Assembly (NCBI GenBank): GCA_947176765.1
Contig: CAMWRX010000019.1
Span: 1 to 39,936 of the forward strand
DNA: 39,936 bases
Reading direction: 5' to 3'
Source: an uncultured bacterium
Lineage (GTDB): Bacteria > Bacillota > Clostridia > Oscillospirales > Oscillospiraceae
The notes beneath the pieces are model-generated. The model searched no databases. It was not told where the DNA came from and worked only from the letters and a program-made list of their open reading frames with translations. Shown here one piece after another: positions 37,525-39,936 of this stretch. The position numbers were made by a program, and so were the translations under genes. Each line of letters begins with the position of its first letter. Positions within the stretch are counted from its first letter, which is position 1.

Positions 37525-39090
37525 CTATCTAAGCGGGAACAGCTCAATGGTCTTGCTCTCCCCATTCCACTGCACATCTACGTTCAAAAGGTTCATCGCG
37601 GGCCGGAGCATCACATATTGAATGCCTTGATATATAAAAGAGGGCACATTGGCAAAAGCATCATTGCTGCACAGGGGGATGTCGGATAAGAAAACCCGAT
37701 TTGTATGGTACATTGGAACTGGTAAATAGGAAGCTTGATTTCTTAACAGTTCATCTGTGGCTTCGTCATTTACCGAATCTTGATTTGCTGCCCCTATGGA
37801 TCCATAAGCCGATCTGTTATCTGCCCTATGCTCTTCAGCAAATTCTTCCGCTTGTAAATCTGGCACAGTTCCCAGCTCTGGAAAAACCTGGCTCAGCACT
37901 TTTAAGGGAACGTAATTCGAGCCGCCGATGATCAGCATAGGCCAATCCAAAGGATCTCCATTCAAAAGGACTTTAGCAGAGGACACTGTTGGTGTTGACA
38001 TCTTGGAGAGCAACGCATACAGTGCTTTCGCTATGTCTGCACGAATCGTATAAGGGGTCAGCATATAACTGAAATCGCCTTTGGAAAAATCAAACTGCTG
38101 ATCCTCCTGTCCAACATAGGCCAATGTACGGGAAATGATTGCCTGCGCTTCGGTTCCAGAGATATAAATATTCGGTTTAAACATATTGCAGCCAGTTCCA
38201 TTCACAATACTTGCGGAGCGGGCGGTCATGGCTGCATCATAGTAAGTGCTGCTTTCAGGGACATCATCAAATGGTTCGGTCTCCGCCTCCCATCCGGAAA
38301 GCCCATAGAGCTTCATGACTATTGCAAGAAAGTCACCCCGAGTCATGCCATATCTCGGAGAAAATGTATAGGGACTCGTTCCTAACATGATGTCTTGTGC
38401 TGAAAGCGTGTCAAATATTTCTCGTAAAGGCGCATATTTCCCAAGATCGACCCATCCATCATGTTCAAAAGCATTCCTATCGCCATAGTTTGGAACTGCA
38501 TAGCCATGTATTTGAGGCTCATCTAATGGATAGCATTTTACCGCAACATAGTCATTTGGCTCGAGGCTGACATCGCGCAGGGGGTCAACGCACTCATAGT
38601 ATGGGTAGTCCAAACGATTTGTGAGGGTATTGCCCTCAACGGTAAAAACATACCTGTTTTCAACACACAGGACAATTCCAACATGACGTATTACATTTGC
38701 TTTTGGGTAGTCCACATAGTTGTAGAAAAAAATCACATCGCCTTGCTGGGGGACATAGCTTCCGCCTCGTGCAGTACTCACATAATATGGACTACTTTTG
38801 CCGAACAGCCTGACGTGCGTGGTGCAACCAGCTGATCTTGGAAAAACTGACGTGGAGAGACCGGCTTGATTAGCGCACCACGATACGAACATATCGCACC
38901 AATCTCCTCGTGGAACCCCAAACCATTCCCCGTATTTTGAATAGCTGTATGGCTCCTCTTCATAATCAAGCTGGGTGAGCGCAGTCGAAATGAGATTTGC
39001 TGAACTGCCGCCCGACGCGGCCTGTGCTTTGCCGAAAAGCGTAGGAAGCACCAGTAAGCAAGCAAACACACCACATATGATTCGTTTCAT
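37525..39090 (-). CDS. Secreted CHAP-domain amidase with SLH domain
   Basis: About 521 residues from ATG 39090 with AAGGAG upstream; TTG 39093 is an alternative. A signal peptide (MKRIICGVFACLLVLPTLFG) is cut near AQA. The CHAP/NlpC-like domain (about 30-190) has the catalytic cysteine in GDWCDMFVSWCANQAGL and histidine in VIRHVGIVL. SLH-type repeats follow (DIMLGTSPYTFSPRYGMTRG, FKPNIYISGTEAQAIISRTL), then a C-terminal region resembling copper-amine-oxidase N-domains (YVPLKVLSQVF, IELFPLR). It likely cleaves peptidoglycan peptides at the cell surface and binds secondary wall polymer. It is AT-richer than the lsr region. Confidence 0.85.
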   Translation of the reverse strand: MKRIICGVFACLLVLPTLFGKAQAASGGSSANLISTALTQLDYEEEPYSYSKYGEWFGVPRGDWCDMFVSWCANQAGLSTSVFPRSAGCTTHVRLFGKSSPYYVSTARGGSYVPQQGDVIFFYNYVDYPKANVIRHVGIVLCVENRYVFTVEGNTLTNRLDYPYYECVDPLRDVSLEPNDYVAVKCYPLDEPQIHGYAVPNYGDRNAFEHDGWVDLGKYAPLREIFDTLSAQDIMLGTSPYTFSPRYGMTRGDFLAIVMKLYGLSGWEAETEPFDDVPESSTYYDAAMTARSASIVNGTGCNMFKPNIYISGTEAQAIISRTLAYVGQEDQQFDFSKGDFSYMLTPYTIRADIAKALYALLSKMSTPTVSSAKVLLNGDPLDWPMLIIGGSNYVPLKVLSQVFPELGTVPDLQAEEFAEEHRADNRSAYGSIGAANQDSVNDEATDELLRNQASYLPVPMYHTNRVFLSDIPLCSNDAFANVPSFIYQGIQYVMLRPAMNLLNVDVQWNGESKTIELFPLR

Positions 39091-39126
39091 CAAAAGTAAC
39101 GCTCCTTAACGCAACCGCAGGGATAA

Positions 39127-39162
39127 GGGAGGACATATTCCGGTCAGGAAATATGTCCTCCC
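39127..39162 (-). terminator. 13-bp hairpin between the YD-like fragment and the amidase gene
   Basis: GGGAGGACATATT (39127-39139) pairs perfectly with AATATGTCCTCCC (39150-39162). The minus-strand tail TTATCC is only mildly T-rich. Confidence 0.55.
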
Positions 39163-39182
39163 TCCGTGCTGTTTGTGTTTAT

Positions 39183-39848
39183 TTATTTACTGGGAATGGT
39201 GACAGTTTTATATTGAGAATCAAAATACGGACTGTTGAGGGAAATTCCTATCGTCAATTGTGGGTTCTTATCTTCAGTTTTAGCCGAGAAACGATAATCT
39301 ATCAGGGAGTACCTGCTGTGCCAACCATCAGAAAAATATTCTTCCCCCGCGACATAGTTTCCCCCGTGAGTGCCATCATCCAGATCCTCGATTTGCAATC
39401 CGGACACCTGGTGGTTGTCATCATAGGAAAACAACCACGGCCATTTGCTATAATCACTGTCATCAAAGCGGGTCATGGCCCCGTTTTCGTAGAGGAATTT
39501 TCGCTCCCGCACTTCAGAATAATCCTTTCCATCTTCATCCTTGTAGCGTATCGTTTCAGAAAATGCTACAACATTCCCCCGGGCATCATATAATACCTTG
39601 GCATTAGCGTTATCAAACCACCATGCAGTTTCGTTATCATCTGTTCTGATAGACACCACGTTACCTTGGTTGTCATAAGTATACTCTGTGCTGATATGCA
39701 AGTCTGAATATGGCGAGTACTCCTCTATGATATTTCCGTGTTCATTCATAGAAAAGCGAAGTTTTCCGTCATCATCGTAAGCGTTAATCAGTTTCCCTTC
39801 ATATCGGTACTCCAGAGTATCCTCGAAAAGGCTGCCGAGGGGTCCCAT
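39183..39848 (-). CDS. YD-repeat (RHS)-like protein or fragment
   Basis: 221 residues from the only plausible ATG at 39848; an in-frame stop lies about 75 bases upstream and no clear ribosome binding site is seen. Sequence is rich in Y-D-x-x-G-N units (YDDDGKLRFSMNEHGNI, YDNQGNVVSI, YDARGNVVAF, YDDNHQVSGL), as in RHS/YD repeat proteins, with no signal peptide or toxin tip. It may be a truncated 3' part of a larger surface protein or a small stand-alone repeat protein. Confidence 0.5.
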   Translation of the reverse strand: MGPLGSLFEDTLEYRYEGKLINAYDDDGKLRFSMNEHGNIIEEYSPYSDLHISTEYTYDNQGNVVSIRTDDNETAWWFDNANAKVLYDARGNVVAFSETIRYKDEDGKDYSEVRERKFLYENGAMTRFDDSDYSKWPWLFSYDDNHQVSGLQIEDLDDGTHGGNYVAGEEYFSDGWHSRYSLIDYRFSAKTEDKNPQLTIGISLNSPYFDSQYKTVTIPSK

Positions 39849-39936
39849 GGCGCCATGCGCCTCATGTACTTCCGTGCTGGTGCTGTCAGCGCCAGTGATA
39901 AAATGTCAGAAAACGCCGAGGAAAAAATGTAGTAAA

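Larger units (their letters stand above)
36548..39936. mobile_element. Left part of a probable second element (open to the right)
   Basis: Inferred because the tRNA fragment at 36502-36547 is not completed on its right, as it would be next to the original gene. The segment carries a GNAT pair, a secreted amidase and a YD-like fragment. No integrase is visible. Confidence 0.35.

Overview
The window looks like chromosome from a GC-rich Gram-positive gut Clostridium, most likely a member of the Oscillospiraceae or a close relative. The reasons are strong AGGAGG-type ribosome binding sites, tightly overlapping operons, sortase and S-layer-homology proteins, c-di-GMP-I riboswitches, and decayed Clostridia-type mobile-element genes. 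Species assignment is inference.

Left part (1-12.8 kb). The end of a membrane protein and a secreted TraB/GumN-family protein precede an almost complete autoinducer-2 (AI-2) uptake and breakdown system. On the minus strand run lsrR, lsrK and two cupin-type genes. Divergently on the plus strand run lsrA, lsrC, lsrD, lsrB, lsrF and an AEC-family transporter. AI-2 would be bound by the lipoprotein LsrB, imported by LsrACD, phosphorylated by LsrK, sensed by LsrR and cleaved by LsrF. No lsrG is present; the two cupins sit where a substitute isomerase might be expected. A double hairpin with mutually exclusive pairing separates lsrB from lsrF.

Sugar operon (12.8-18.9 kb). A LacI-family repressor faces a HAD phosphatase, a sucrose-type PTS IIBCA and a GH13_4 (amylosucrase-family) enzyme. 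Four copies of a 14-bp palindrome (consensus TGAAATCRATTTCA) mark the promoters.

Cell-surface locus (18.9-24.1 kb). A promoter is followed by a leader of about 550 nt carrying four tandem c-di-GMP-I (GEMM) riboswitch aptamers, then a 1188-residue wall-anchored adhesin and a class B sortase. The four aptamers show compensatory base changes in their helices. This is the most striking regulatory structure in the window.

Accessory region (24.4-36.5 kb). It is bounded by two identical 46-bp copies of the 3' half of a tRNA-Thr(GGT) gene, so it is probably an integrated, partly decayed element. It carries a two-component system with a membrane protein. Five promoters share one architecture: three 11-bp CTCAAAC-type repeats, 6 nt, then a -10 box. 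Together they appear to form a local regulon of small membrane proteins, two paralogous two-TM proteins and an SDR enzyme. Tag glycosylase, a DUF6076-like protein, a disrupted HTH protein, a Rep-like protein and an FRG-domain protein follow.

Right end (36.5-39.9 kb). Probably the edge of a second element: a GNAT protein with a small partner, a secreted CHAP amidase with an SLH domain, and a YD-repeat-like fragment. No integrase and no intact tRNA gene lie in the window.
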